Shown: positions 1 through 4,967, numbered from the stretch's first letter. The stretch is 5,811 nucleotides of DNA from Rhizobacter sp. (GCA_014380155.1 JACMKJ010000618.1:1-5811); one strand, 5' to 3'. Program-made: numbers and translations. Notes: generated by a model not told the origin, from the letters alone.

Positions 1-127
1 CTGGCACCGCCGGCACCGGGGCCGGTGGTGCAGCGGGTTGCGGTGGCGTGCCACAGGCCAGCAGGCCGGCCACGCTCAAGAAGGCCGTGGCCCAACGCAT
101 CGCCGGACGTAAAGAGGCCTGAAGCAT
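1..127 (-). CDS. Lipoprotein, N-terminal part (gene runs off the left edge)
   Basis: This is the 5' end of a minus-strand gene that stays open to the window edge (42 complete codons). The translation begins MLQASLRPAMRWATAFLSVA and continues into a lipobox Leu-Leu-Ala-Cys with Cys25, a textbook signal for signal peptidase II: short basic n-region (Arg7, Arg11), hydrophobic stretch about 12-24, then the lipidated Cys. After Cys25 the chain is rich in Pro and Ala (GTPPQPAAPPAPVPAVP), a typical unstructured linker tethering a periplasmic domain to a membrane. The start at 127 is preferred over the in-frame ATG at 100 because GGAG lies at 137-134, six bases upstream, and because it gives a better signal peptide. 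The residue after Cys is Gly, so no inner-membrane retention signal is seen. The functional domain lies outside the window, so no function can be given. It is divergent from the histidine kinase gene. Confidence 0.72.
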   Translation of the reverse strand, partial: MLQASLRPAMRWATAFLSVAGLLACGTPPQPAAPPAPVPAVP

Positions 128-154
128 TCGTGTCTCCGCAACCGTGGGGCGTCG

Positions 155-160
155 ACTATA
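155..160 (-). promoter_or_regulatory. Candidate -10 element (TATAGT) for the left-edge lipoprotein
   Basis: On the minus strand TATAGT reads from 160 to 155, five of six matches to TATAAT, and lies 27 bases upstream of the lipoprotein ATG. That would place transcription start near 148 and give a leader of about 20 bases containing the GGAG ribosome-binding site. No good -35 hexamer is present at the usual distance; instead that place is occupied by the direct repeat at 173-207, which would suit an activator-dependent promoter. It is a short motif in GC-rich DNA, so only a candidate. Confidence 0.3.
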
Positions 161-172
161 GCCAGCGGGGGC

Positions 173-207
173 TGCGTTTCGCGCCGCGCCCGGGTTGTTT
201 CGCGCCG
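173..207 (+). promoter_or_regulatory. Direct repeat with 21-bp period, candidate LytTR regulator site
   Basis: The 11-mer GTTTCGCGCCG occurs exactly at 176-186 and again at 197-207, a period of 21 bp or two helical turns. LytTR-family regulators are known to bind two imperfect 9-bp direct repeats separated by 12-13 bp, with a core near [TA][AC][CA]GTTN[AG][TG]. Taking 9-mers at 173-181 (TGCGTTTCG) and 194-202 (GTTGTTTCG), the gap is 12 bp; the first matches the core at 7 of 9 positions, the second poorly outside GTT. The site lies between the lipoprotein and the kinase and next to the candidate TATAGT. Binding is inferred from spacing and context. Confidence 0.35.
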
Positions 208-324
208 AAGGCAGGCACTTTGTCGCAGGCGCGAGGCCATGGCTGGCGCGCCGGAGCACAGTGGCGCACCAGCCGGGGCCCAGCGCACCCGCCCAGTAGA
301 CTTCTCCCCGTCACCCGCCCCACC

Positions 325-1374
325 ATGTCGAACCCCGAAACCCGCGCCTCCGACTTCTTGCGCCATGGGCTCATCGTCGTGGCCTTCAACGTCGTCATTG
401 CGTTGGGGCTGACTCTGCGCAACGGTGATGCGCTGACCCAGATGGTCTATTCACAGGCCATCGGCTTGTGCATCTGGATGTGCGTTGACTTCGGTCGCTT
501 CGCATTCAAACGCGACCCCGCCAGCAAGTGGCCCATGGGCTGGCGGCGCTGGGTTCTGCTGCTCATCGCCGTCCCGGTGGGCTACGTCGCCGGCGTGTCC
601 ATCGGCGACATCTACTGCAACTGCTCCAGGTGGGAACAGGTGGCGCACTCGCCGCGCATGTTTGCGGCTTACCTTTTCCTGGCCGCAACGGCCAGCGCCG
701 GCATCAGCTACTTCTTCTACAGCAGCGGGCGCACGCAAGGCCTGGAGCAACTGGTCGCCACCGCCCAGCGCGACGCGGCCGAAAACCAGCTCAAGCTGCT
801 GTCGTCGCAGCTCGAGCCGCACATGCTCTTCAACACGCTGGCCAACCTGCGCGTGCTGATCGGCACCGACCCGCAACGCGCCCAGATGATGCTCGACCAC
901 CTGGTCTCCTTCATGCGCTCCACGCTGACGGCCTCGCGCAACATGCTGCACCCGCTGGCCGACGAGTTCGCGCGCATCGACGACTACCTGGCGTTGATGA
1001 AGATCCGCATGGGCGAACGCCTGCAGACCGAAGTGGCCTTCCCCACCGAGCTGGGCGAGCTGGCCGTGCCCACCTTGCTGCTGCAGCCGCTGGTCGAAAA
1101 CGCCATCAAGCACGGCCTGGAGCCGCACGTCGAGGGTGGCCACCTGCGGGTGGGTGCGCGCCGCGAGGGCCATGACCTGGTGCTGAGCGTGCGCGACACC
1201 GGCGCGGGCCTGTCGACCGTGGCCAACGACGGCACGCACTTCGGCGTGAACCAGGTGCGCGAACGTTTGTCCACGCTCTACGGCCCCTCGGCCACGCTCA
1301 TGCTCAGCACACCCGACGATGGCGACGGCGGCACGCTGGCCACCGTTCGCATCCCCCTGAACCGAACCGTGTGA
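325..1374 (+). CDS. Membrane sensor histidine kinase, LytS/AlgZ type (His_kinase family)
   Basis: A 349-residue sensor kinase that should autophosphorylate on a histidine and pass phosphate to the LytTR regulator encoded 16 bp downstream. Four hydrophobic segments are visible at about 15-31, 40-56, 76-95 and 113-132; the basic stretch 58-75 puts the middle loop in the cytoplasm, leaving 96-111 as the main periplasmic loop. The kinase part follows: phosphoacceptor motif LEPHMLFN with His166, N box LVENAIKHG with Asn259, G box DTGAGL at 291-296 and FGVNQVRERL from 306, the order found in the His_kinase/HATPase_c group paired with LytTR regulators. The input segment is not the long LytS 5TM type. 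ATG at 325 is chosen because the open frame upstream (from 25) gives Arg/Pro-rich non-protein-like sequence that overlaps the divergent lipoprotein gene. No Shine-Dalgarno precedes this ATG. The signal sensed is unknown; the periplasmic loop has a Cys98-x-Cys100 pair. Confidence 0.9.
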   Translation: MSNPETRASDFLRHGLIVVAFNVVIALGLTLRNGDALTQMVYSQAIGLCIWMCVDFGRFAFKRDPASKWPMGWRRWVLLLIAVPVGYVAGVSIGDIYCNCSRWEQVAHSPRMFAAYLFLAATASAGISYFFYSSGRTQGLEQLVATAQRDAAENQLKLLSSQLEPHMLFNTLANLRVLIGTDPQRAQMMLDHLVSFMRSTLTASRNMLHPLADEFARIDDYLALMKIRMGERLQTEVAFPTELGELAVPTLLLQPLVENAIKHGLEPHVEGGHLRVGARREGHDLVLSVRDTGAGLSTVANDGTHFGVNQVRERLSTLYGPSATLMLSTPDDGDGGTLATVRIPLNRTV

Positions 1375-1390
1375 ACAAGGCACCCACGCC

Positions 1391-2194
1391 ATGAACGCCA
1401 CCGCCCTCATTGCCGAAGACGAACCGCTGCTGGCCGCGCACCTGAAGGCCGAGCTGCTGCGCCTGTGGCCCACGCTCCACGTCGTGGCCACCGTCGGCCA
1501 TGGTGAAGCGGCGGTGCAGCAGGCGCTGGCGCTGCGGCCGAACATCCTCTTTCTCGACATCCGCATGCCGGGGCTGAGCGGCCTCGAAGCCGCCCACGCG
1601 CTGGCCGAAGACTGGCCCGAAGGCGAGCCCTTCCCGCTGGTGGTGTTTGTGACGGCACACGACCAGTACGCACTCGAAGCTTTTGACCGCGCCGCCGTCG
1701 ACTACGTGCTCAAACCCATCTCGGCCGAGCGCCTGGCGCAGACCTGCACCCGCCTGCAGCAGGCGCTTCGCCAGCGCGAGCAAACCACGGTGCCCGACGG
1801 TGCACTCGACGCCGCGCTGACACAGCTGCGCAGCCTGCTGGGCGCGTCGGCACCAGTCGGCAATGTGCCCAAGCTCAGCGTGATCCAGGCCGGCGTGGGT
1901 GCGGCCATCCACATGGTGAAGGTCGACGAGGTGCTGTATTTCGAGGCGGCCGACAAATACGTGCGCCTGGTCACGCCGGAGCGCGAGCACCTCATACGCA
2001 TCTCGCTGCGTGAGCTGCTGCCGCAGCTCGACATGCAACGCTTCTGGCAGATCCACCGCGGCACGGTGGTGCGCGCCGACGCCGTGGCCACCGCCGTGCG
2101 CGACGAATCCGGCAAGCTCACCCTGAGCCTGCGCGGCCACGCCGACAAGCTGGCGGTGAGCCGGCTTTACGCCCACCTCTTCAAGGCGATGTGA
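1391..2194 (+). CDS. Response regulator of the LytTR (AlgR/LytR) family
   Basis: A 267-residue DNA-binding response regulator, the cognate partner of the upstream kinase. The receiver domain spans about 1-120: acidic pair Glu9/Asp10, phosphoacceptor Asp56 in the strand ILFLDIRMPG, Thr88 and Lys108 in the KP motif, all expected catalytic positions present. A linker of about 40 residues leads to a LytTR domain at roughly 162-267, recognised from VDEVLYFEAADKYVRLVT, ISLRELLPQL and FWQIHRGTVVRAD, the beta-rich fold that binds paired direct repeats instead of using a helix-turn-helix. The length is usual for the family. The 16-bp gap from the kinase and the one-base overlap with the next gene indicate a single transcript. 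The start has an AAGG at 1377-1380, ten bases upstream. It could be named after AlgR or LytR homologues, but orthology to a named regulator cannot be settled here, so no symbol is given. Confidence 0.93.
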   Translation: MNATALIAEDEPLLAAHLKAELLRLWPTLHVVATVGHGEAAVQQALALRPNILFLDIRMPGLSGLEAAHALAEDWPEGEPFPLVVFVTAHDQYALEAFDRAAVDYVLKPISAERLAQTCTRLQQALRQREQTTVPDGALDAALTQLRSLLGASAPVGNVPKLSVIQAGVGAAIHMVKVDEVLYFEAADKYVRLVTPEREHLIRISLRELLPQLDMQRFWQIHRGTVVRADAVATAVRDESGKLTLSLRGHADKLAVSRLYAHLFKAM

Positions 2195-2481
2195 TGAGCC
2201 GCTCGCACCTGCCTCCCGACAGCATCGAAGCGCGCGCCACGCGCCGTGTGCGCAAGAAGCTGGGCTTCTACATCCATGCCCTTGTGTTCGTTCTGGTGAA
2301 CCTCGGGCTCTTCATCGCTGGCGAACTCACGGGCCGCCATCGCGGGCCGGTGTTTATCTGGGGCTGGGCCCTAGGCCTCGCGATCCACGGCCTGTTCACC
2401 TTCGTCAGCCTGCAAGGCGAAGGGGTGCGCGAACGCATGATCCGTGAAGAAATCGAGCGCATGAAGCGCGACAAGAAGTAG
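2194..2481 (+). CDS. Small 2TM-domain membrane protein, third gene of the kinase operon
   Basis: A 95-residue protein matching the pattern of the 2TM domain family: an amphipathic basic start (ARATRRVRKK, 13-22), the signature GFYIH at 24-28, a first membrane helix at about 27-43 with Asn36, a short loop, WGWALGLAIHG at 56-66 within a second helix ending near 72, and a charged tail (78-95) likely to be helical. Both ends should face the cytoplasm. The family's function is unknown; related two-helix modules occur alone and, as I recall, fused to LytTR-associated kinases. The ATG at 2194 overlaps the TGA of the regulator by one base, pointing to translational coupling; a GTG three bases earlier (2191) is possible, but AAGG at 2183-2186 is better spaced for the ATG. 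An accessory role in the two-component system, for instance contact with the kinase membrane part, is inferred from position. Confidence 0.85.
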   Translation: MSRSHLPPDSIEARATRRVRKKLGFYIHALVFVLVNLGLFIAGELTGRHRGPVFIWGWALGLAIHGLFTFVSLQGEGVRERMIREEIERMKRDKK

Positions 2482-2656
2482 AGGTTTCCTCCGGCGCGCA
2501 CCCGTCCGGGGCCTTTAGCCTCACCAAGCGCGCTCACTCGCAGTGCATGCCCGCGTCAGAGCGCGACATTTCACACGCGACACCGTTCACGACGGGGTGC
2601 GCTTGCTGGCGCACTTCGTGCACCATAGCTTCCTTTCACTCACTCGGCTCACTCAC
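2482..2656. other. Intergenic region before the substrate-binding protein gene
   Basis: This 175-base gap holds no convincing gene or terminator. Visible items are a small hairpin GAGG-TTT-CCTC at 2481-2491 right at the stop codon, the heptamer CGCGACA twice (2562-2568 and 2576-2582), a six-base-pair hairpin GTGCGC/GCGCAC at 2597-2614, and a direct repeat TCACTCAC at 2636-2643 and 2649-2656. ACCGTTCAC at 2582-2590 resembles a single LytTR/AlgR-like half site (8 of 9 positions of the loose consensus) but has no partner at 21-22 bp. A promoter was not identified with confidence. Confidence 0.4.
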
Positions 2657-3799
2657 ATGCTTCCCATGCGTTCTGTACTGTTCTGCGCGTCACTGGCTTG
2701 CGCATTTGTTCTGTCCGGTTGCGACCGCATCCCCGACACCGTCAAGATCGGCGTCGCTCAACCGATGACCGGCCCGCTCGCGGCGCTGGGCAACGACATG
2801 AAAAACGGCGTTCAACTCGCCGTCGACGAGCTCAACGCCCAAGGCTTCAAGATCGACGGCAAAGCCGTCAAGCTGGAAGTGGTGGCTGTCGACGACAAGG
2901 CCAATGCCGAAGAGGGCGCTCGGGTCGCCCAGACCCTGGTCGACGCAGGCGTGGTGGCGGTGGTGGGCCACCTCAACTCCGGCGTGAGCATGGCTGCCGC
3001 TCCCATCTACGCCAAGCACGACATCGCTCAGCTTGCCATCTCGACCAAGCCCGAATACACCCAGCTCGGCCTTTCGACCACGCTTCGAATGGTGGCCAAC
3101 GACGCCCTGCAGTCGAAGGCCCTGGGCTCGTACGCGGCCGGCCTGGCGGGCGGCAACAAGTTTGCGGTGGTCGACGACAACACGCCTTATGGCAAGGGCC
3201 TGGCCGACCTGGCCGCGGCCGAGATCGTGAAGGCCGGCAAGCCGGTCACCGTGCGCCGGTCGTTCGACGACAAGACCACCGACTTCAGCACCCTGGTGCC
3301 CGAGCTCAAGGCGGCAGGCGTCGACGTGTTCGTCACCACGCTGGCCGACTTTCAGGTCGGCGCGTTGATCGAACAACTCGTCAAGGCCGAGCTCACCAAC
3401 ATGGTGATCATCGGCGGCGACACGATCAAGACGACCAAGATGGCGACCATGGCCAAAGGCGTGCGCATGGTGTATGCCACTTCGCCCATCATCGACGCCG
3501 CCGAGTTCCCGGCCGGGTTGCCGTTCCTGGCCAAGTTCAATGCCGCCTTCAAGGCCGACCCCGTTTACGGTGCGCACTATTCCTACGACGCCACCTATGT
3601 GTTGGCGGCTGCCATGCGTCGCGCCGAATCGGCCAATCCCAAGAAGGTGACCGCCCAGCTCAAGGTGATCGATGCGCTGGCTCCCGTCACCAACAACATG
3701 CGCTTTCGCGAAGACGGCGAACAGAAGTACGGGGCAGTGAGCATCTACCGGGTGACCCGAGGGGTGTGGGAGACCGTGACCCGCAGCTCCAACTGGTAA
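2657..3799 (+). CDS. LivK-like periplasmic substrate-binding lipoprotein (Peripla_BP_6 type)
   Basis: A 380-residue binding protein of the branched-chain amino acid ABC-transporter class. The signal peptide MLPMRSVLFCASLACAFVLSG ends in lipobox Leu-Ser-Gly-Cys22, so it is probably lipid-anchored; Asp23 follows, the residue that in enterobacteria keeps lipoproteins in the inner membrane. The mature part starts VKIGVAQPMTGPLAALG (29-45) and shows VVGHLNSGVS (102-111), VVDDNTPYGKGLA (171-183) and DFSTLVPELKAAGVD (from 209), all at the usual positions in LivJ/LivK proteins. It ends in Trp380. The open frame extends back to 2543, but the signal peptide fixes the start at 2657 or, nine bases later, at 2666. 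Neither has a Shine-Dalgarno. No livH, livM, livG or livF lies in the window, so the ligand is uncertain: amino acid, amide or aromatic compounds are all bound in this family. Confidence 0.9.
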   Translation: MLPMRSVLFCASLACAFVLSGCDRIPDTVKIGVAQPMTGPLAALGNDMKNGVQLAVDELNAQGFKIDGKAVKLEVVAVDDKANAEEGARVAQTLVDAGVVAVVGHLNSGVSMAAAPIYAKHDIAQLAISTKPEYTQLGLSTTLRMVANDALQSKALGSYAAGLAGGNKFAVVDDNTPYGKGLADLAAAEIVKAGKPVTVRRSFDDKTTDFSTLVPELKAAGVDVFVTTLADFQVGALIEQLVKAELTNMVIIGGDTIKTTKMATMAKGVRMVYATSPIIDAAEFPAGLPFLAKFNAAFKADPVYGAHYSYDATYVLAAAMRRAESANPKKVTAQLKVIDALAPVTNNMRFREDGEQKYGAVSIYRVTRGVWETVTRSSNW

Positions 3800-3815
3800 G
3801 CGTCTTAACGACTTA

Positions 3816-3841
3816 GGGGCGCCCGCTATGCGCGGCGCCCC
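3816..3841. terminator. Hairpin between convergent genes, possible bidirectional terminator
   Basis: GGGGCGCC at 3816-3823 pairs perfectly with GGCGCCCC at 3834-3841; the interior can add three more pairs (CGC 3824-3826 with GCG 3830-3832, one bulged base). It lies 16 bases after the binding-protein stop and 33 bases beyond the minus-strand gene stop, the expected place for a shared terminator. No run of T follows on the plus strand, and only scattered T residues on the minus strand, so intrinsic termination is likely but not certain. Confidence 0.55.
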
Positions 3842-3874
3842 CAGGTCTTGCGGTGCCGCTATCAGCGGCTGATT

Positions 3875-4303
3875 TCAGTGGTGCTGGCGGCGGTCGTCGC
3901 GGCGGTCGTCGCGGCGATCGTCCCTGCGGTCATCACGACGGTCGTCGCGGCGGTCATCCCGGCGGTCGTAGCGGTCATGGTGGCGATAGTGGCCATGACC
4001 ATGCCGGTAATGTGGCACCGCGTAACCGCTGCGAACCACCACAGGCGCGCCGTAGTAACGCGGCACATACACCGGCTCAGGGCGGTAAACCACCACCGGG
4101 GCAGGTCGATACACCACCACCGGCTCGGGCTGCACATAGACCGGGCGCGGTTCGTAGTAGCCCGGCGCATTGGAAATCACGGTGCCCACGTGCGGCAGGT
4201 TGATACCCACGGACCAGTGAACGTCACCGGCGTGTGCGGTGCCAGCGGCCAGGGTGCCCAGGGCGATCAAGCCAGCGGCAAAAGCGGATTTTCGGTTGAA
4301 CAT
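3875..4303 (-). CDS. Secreted Pro-Val-Tyr repeat protein with (RRDD)n C-terminal tail
   Basis: A 142-residue exported protein. A signal peptide covers 1-25 (MFNRKSAFAAGLIALGTLAA then GTAHA) with a cleavage site Ala-His-Ala25. The mature chain has three parts: 26-48 (DVHWSVGINLPHVGTVIS and following), 49-97 rich in Tyr, Pro and Val with PxPV-like units including two exact eight-residue VVVYRPxP copies at 62-77, and a basic end with a His-rich stretch 98-109 leading to RR/DD alternation at 114-139 (seven RR and six DD pairs). It resembles PXPV-repeat envelope proteins common in Burkholderiales, whose function is unknown. Start at 4303 is fixed by AAGGAG eight bases upstream and by the signal peptide; the frame extends to 4351 without support. 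The tail is coded by a 12-bp tandem repeat. A periplasmic or surface structural or metal-binding role is only a guess from His, Asp and Tyr content. Confidence 0.85.
   Translation of the reverse strand: MFNRKSAFAAGLIALGTLAAGTAHAGDVHWSVGINLPHVGTVISNAPGYYEPRPVYVQPEPVVVYRPAPVVVYRPEPVYVPRYYGAPVVVRSGYAVPHYRHGHGHYRHHDRYDRRDDRRDDRRDDRRDDRRDDRRDDRRQHH
3888..3971. repeat. Seven tandem 12-bp units encoding the RRDD tail
   Basis: On the plus strand the unit is CGGCGGTCGTCG, starting at 3888, 3900, 3912, 3924, 3936, 3948 and 3960. The first two are identical and the rest differ by one to four bases. Read on the minus strand the unit is Asp-Asp-Arg-Arg. The period is a multiple of three, so copy-number change would lengthen or shorten the tail without a frameshift. 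Confidence 0.85.
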
Positions 4304-4432
4304 GGTGTGCTCTCCTTCAAAGAGCCGGCAGCAATTGGCCGGTCTGAGCACACAACGGGTCTTGAACCCGGGCCGTTCACAAGCGACAGGTAAAGCCTGT
4401 GTTGCTGTACGTAAAGCGCACGGGCAAGCCGC
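4304..4432 (-). promoter_or_regulatory. Upstream region of the repeat-protein gene with three small palindromes
   Basis: This 129-base gap separates two minus-strand genes. It holds a good Shine-Dalgarno (AAGGAG on the minus strand, about 4312-4317) and three dyad symmetries: CGGGT-CTTGA-ACCCG at 4356-4370, ACAGG-TAAAG-CCTGT at 4386-4400, and the near-palindrome GCTGTACGTAAAGC at 4404-4417 (12 of 14 positions symmetric). The first two have the same 5-5-5 layout with centres 30 bp apart. GTAAAGC also repeats directly at 4390-4396 and 4411-4417, 21 bp apart. Such an arrangement suits an operator region or a hairpin after the upstream gene; no clear sigma-70 promoter was found. Confidence 0.4.
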
Positions 4433-4828
4433 TCAGGGGTTCTCACCCTTTTGAACCAACTCGGCCATGGCCTGCAGGTCGGCCAGCTCGGTCAGCACCT
4501 CGAACTGGAACCCCGCACGCCGGCCCGGCCGGCTGCTCAGCATCAGTTCGCGAAAGTGCGCGGGCAAATCGGCCGGTTTTTTCCATGCCTCACTCAGGAG
4601 GTTGATGATGTGCGGGTGGCGCCGTGCCGTGGCCAGCGGCTGGTAGCGCGGCGGCAGGCGCGCCAGCCAGGTGTGGGCTTCGGGCGTGAGCCCGGCCGCC
4701 TGCGGTTTGCGCTTGGGGTGCGGCGAGGCAGGGGCAGCGTCGTCCAACAACTGGGCAGGCGTGGTCGTCACCCACAGGCTGTTGGGTGTGGTCGGGCCGG
4801 GCTCGTCGGGCGGTAGCGAGTGGTTCAT
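4433..4828 (-). CDS. Small conserved-looking protein of unknown function
   Basis: A 131-residue soluble protein without signal peptide or membrane helix. The first half (1-50) is rich in Pro, Thr and Ala and looks disordered. The second half is compact and probably helical: LARLPPRYQPLATARRHPHI (55-74), INLLSEAWKKPADLPAHFRELMLSSRPGRRAGF (75-107), then FEVLTELADLQAMAELVQKG. The pattern of a 'hxxhPHIxxxLxxxW' helix followed by a basic GRRxGF loop and a Leu-rich helix resembles small uncharacterised proteins I recall from Burkholderiales, with no assigned role; this is memory of a pattern, not a search. ATG at 4828 is chosen because the protein-like sequence begins there; a GTG at 4930 would add 34 atypical residues reaching into the glnS promoter region. 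No Shine-Dalgarno is evident at 4828. It is divergent from glnS and codirectional with the repeat-protein gene, 129 bp away. Confidence 0.65.
   Translation of the reverse strand: MNHSLPPDEPGPTTPNSLWVTTTPAQLLDDAAPASPHPKRKPQAAGLTPEAHTWLARLPPRYQPLATARRHPHIINLLSEAWKKPADLPAHFRELMLSSRPGRRAGFQFEVLTELADLQAMAELVQKGENP
4442..4456. repeat. 15-bp exact repeat, copy 1 (3' end of the small minus-strand gene)
   Basis: CTCACCCTTTTGAAC occurs here and again at 4990-5004. In this copy it is enclosed by GGTTC (4438-4442) and GAACC (4453-4457), a five-base-pair inverted repeat. On the minus strand it codes the last residues of the small protein (VQKGENP). Confidence 0.6.
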
Positions 4829-4967
4829 GACCCGATTGTTCGAGCAGATCGACTGGGGCCCAATAGCCCTCGCCCACCCAGCCAGGGGGGACGGCCAGAA
4901 GATAGAAGCGCCCCCCGTGCGATGGATCACGCGCCTGCGGAAGCGAGCCCTCGCAGAGGGTGCGCAC

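Noticed and set aside
25..324. Upstream extension of the kinase frame by 100 codons
   Set aside because: The residues are Arg/Pro-rich and not protein-like, the stretch overlaps the divergent lipoprotein gene, and the membrane protein begins naturally at ATG 325.
451..1566. Long minus-strand open frame of 371 codons opposite the kinase
   Set aside because: An antisense shadow of GC-rich coding DNA: composition is dominated by Val, His, Gln, Gly and Arg, no domain is seen, and the plus strand has clear kinase motifs.
1304..2176. Minus-strand open frame of 290 codons opposite the response regulator
   Set aside because: Same kind of antisense shadow; the plus strand encodes a complete receiver plus LytTR protein.
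2543..2656. N-terminal extension of the substrate-binding protein
   Set aside because: It would bury the lipoprotein signal 38 residues inside the protein; the sequence is His/Arg-rich and not signal-like.
2690..3577. Minus-strand and +1-frame open frames over the substrate-binding protein gene (including 2698-3816 on the plus strand)
   Set aside because: Arg- and His-rich translations without domain features; the 2657-3799 frame has a signal peptide and full family motifs.
3888..3971. Tandem repeats as a CRISPR array
   Set aside because: Units are 12 bp with no spacers and lie inside a coding frame.
4350..4375. tRNA T-arm-like sequence (GGGTTCAAGACCC on the minus strand)
   Set aside because: The loop resembles TTCRANY, but no matching acceptor stem, D arm or anticodon arm can be built around it.
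3848..4393. Plus-strand frame of 181 codons reading a hydrophobic Ala-Val repeat
   Set aside because: The apparent membrane protein is the mirror of the RRDD repeat. Unit differences are silent on the minus strand but not here, and only the minus strand has an SD and signal peptide.
4885..4916. GGGGGG/CCCCCC pairing upstream of glnS as a terminator
   Set aside because: The 20-base loop, lack of a T run and position between divergent genes argue against termination; homopolymer runs pair easily by chance.
4829..4930. GTG-start extension of the small minus-strand protein
   Set aside because: The added residues are atypical, no ribosome-binding site supports it, and it would run close to the glnS promoter.
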